DNA of 8,042 nucleotides from Clostridiales bacterium. GTDB taxonomy: Bacteria; Bacillota; Clostridia; Oscillospirales; Acutalibacteraceae. The stretch spans positions 1 through 8,042 of the forward strand of contig JAAYFA010000383.1 in the NCBI GenBank assembly GCA_012728445.1. The letters are read 5' to 3'. This document shows, piece after piece, positions 7,344 to 8,042 of the stretch. Numbering within the stretch: position 1 is the stretch's first letter; the number at the start of each line of letters is the position of its first letter. The notes beneath the pieces were generated by a model, which was not told the DNA's origin, did no database searches, and saw only the letters and a list, made by a program, of their open reading frames with translations. Position numbers and translations under genes: made by a program.

Positions 7344-7372
7344 TTGAATATGCTCATGAAATAGTTTATAAT
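7344..7372 (+). promoter_or_regulatory. Strong sigma-A promoter before the lipoprotein gene
   Basis: TTGAAT (7344-7349) and a perfect TATAAT (7367-7372) are spaced by 17 bp. Transcription would start near 7379, giving a leader of about 40 nt that contains the GGAGG ribosome binding site. The lipoprotein gene thus appears to be transcribed independently of the tRNA. Confidence 0.75.
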
Positions 7373-7401
7373 TGTTAAAATAGATTATTTTGACTAGGTT
7401 A

Positions 7402-7410
7402 AAGGAGGAG
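7402..7410 (+). promoter_or_regulatory. Ribosome binding site of the lipoprotein gene
   Basis: AAGGAGGAG is close to a perfect Shine-Dalgarno sequence. Its GGAGG core (7404-7408) is 10 nt before TTG 7419 and 16 nt before ATG 7425, which favours TTG as the start. Confidence 0.75.
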
Positions 7411-7418
7411 ATGGGGAC

Positions 7419-8042
7419 TTGAAAATGAGACGGGTATTTTTTGCTTTTATATCACTAATATTAATGCTTTCACTAGTGGGATGTAATAGTAATTTAGTTG
7501 ATAATAATTTATCAGATGCCACTTCACAAGTTGAATCAAAAACTGTATCATATGACGATATTGAACTAAGCGAAAAGCAACAAAATTCGATAGCCATGTT
7601 GAATTATTTGGCAATGGTTTCTCAAAATATTGAAAGTTCAAAAAACAATCGAATATATCTTGAAGAGGTTTATTCATCGTTATTGAATAATACGAATCCC
7701 GTAATTGATGAGAAGACTCAGGGTCATCTTCAGACAATGCTTGACATTATTGAAGATTATAGACAAATTCAGTTAAAAAGAGATCGCTTGAATTATATTT
7801 ATGAGCAAGACAAAGCAAATTCTATTAAGAATGCAATGCCGAACCCATTAGCAGTTCTTTCTGTGGTTGAATCGTTCAGTTGGCAGAAATTAGTTGCTAC
7901 TGTTGCATATACTGCTGTTAGCTCATACACAAACTACAAATCTGCAAATGATGCACTGGATAAGCAGTTTATGATTGACGGATGGGAACTTGATGACAAA
8001 GAAACTGAAAACATTCATAAAAATAGAACTAGAACATTTAAT
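7419..8042 (+). CDS. Putative lipoprotein of unknown function, 3' end beyond the window
   Basis: The reading frame is open for 208 codons from TTG 7419 to the window end with no stop, so the gene is incomplete here. The start is chosen by spacing to GGAGG; ATG 7425, two codons later, is the alternative. The N-terminus is a classical lipoprotein signal: basic residues (K2, R4, R5), a hydrophobic stretch at about 6-19, and the lipobox L-V-G-C with Cys22 as the predicted lipidated residue. The exported part begins with a Ser/Asn/Asp-rich linker, then a mostly helical, charged region with no cysteine after Cys22. A mildly hydrophobic patch at about residues 145-175 (around LAVLSVVESF and LVATVAYTAVSSY) is followed by an acidic DGWELDD segment. 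I do not recognise the family. The gene is clearly more AT-rich than the sugar-metabolism genes to the left, and its own promoter and ribosome binding site precede it. Its role is unknown; it should be anchored on the outer face of the membrane. Confidence 0.8.
   Translation, partial: MKMRRVFFAFISLILMLSLVGCNSNLVDNNLSDATSQVESKTVSYDDIELSEKQQNSIAMLNYLAMVSQNIESSKNNRIYLEEVYSSLLNNTNPVIDEKTQGHLQTMLDIIEDYRQIQLKRDRLNYIYEQDKANSIKNAMPNPLAVLSVVESFSWQKLVATVAYTAVSSYTNYKSANDALDKQFMIDGWELDDKETENIHKNRTRTFN

Noticed and set aside
7411..7422. ATG at 7411 giving a mini-ORF ATG GGG ACT TGA before the lipoprotein start
   Set aside because: It is only 2 nt from the GGAGG core, too close for efficient initiation, and encodes three residues. 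It is unlikely to be a leader peptide.
7394..7737. Two open frames on the - strand opposite the lipoprotein gene (7394-7597 and 7447-7737)
   Set aside because: They overlap a + strand frame with promoter, ribosome binding site and lipoprotein signal. They have no ribosome binding site of their own and read as low-complexity shadow sequence.
1..8042. CRISPR array, insertion sequence with transposase, or complete defence system
   Set aside because: No regularly spaced direct repeats, no transposase or recombinase reading frame, and no recognisable defence genes were found on either strand.

Overview
This looks like chromosomal DNA of a Gram-positive, probably clostridial (Firmicutes) bacterium. 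The reasons are strong GGAGG-type ribosome binding sites, TTG and GTG starts beside ATG, a short Bacillus-type mannose-6-phosphate isomerase, a two-domain ABC-F ATPase, and an intergenic palindromic repeat of a kind often seen in Clostridia. The lineage is inferred from gene style, not from a marker gene.

Positions 1-3922 (+) hold an L-arabinose catabolic operon: ribulokinase (araB, missing its N-terminus at the window edge), L-arabinose isomerase (araA) and L-ribulose-5-phosphate 4-epimerase (araD). Together they convert L-arabinose via L-ribulose and L-ribulose 5-phosphate to D-xylulose 5-phosphate, which enters the pentose phosphate pathway. araA and araD abut exactly. araB and araA are separated by 206 bp packed with hairpins, best read as a small MITE-like or palindromic repeat insertion that may also supply the araA ribosome binding site.

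Positions 3955-6842 (-) converge on araD and form a compact two-gene unit. A class I mannose-6-phosphate isomerase (manA) is followed after 8 bp by an ABC-F family ATPase with both nucleotide-binding domains intact.

Positions 6843-7260 are intergenic. They contain a near-consensus vegetative promoter, a tRNA-Val(GAC) gene with encoded CCA, and a long hairpin just downstream. After this the composition changes sharply to AT-rich DNA. A promoter with a perfect -10 box precedes a strong ribosome binding site and an open reading frame for a lipoprotein of unknown function that runs off the window end at 8042. The tRNA boundary plus the composition shift make the right end a candidate start of a horizontally acquired island, although no integrase or att repeat is visible here.

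Most of the window is ordinary housekeeping and sugar metabolism. The parts worth a second look are the araB-araA repeat and the lipoprotein region after the tRNA. I do not see a complete novel system.
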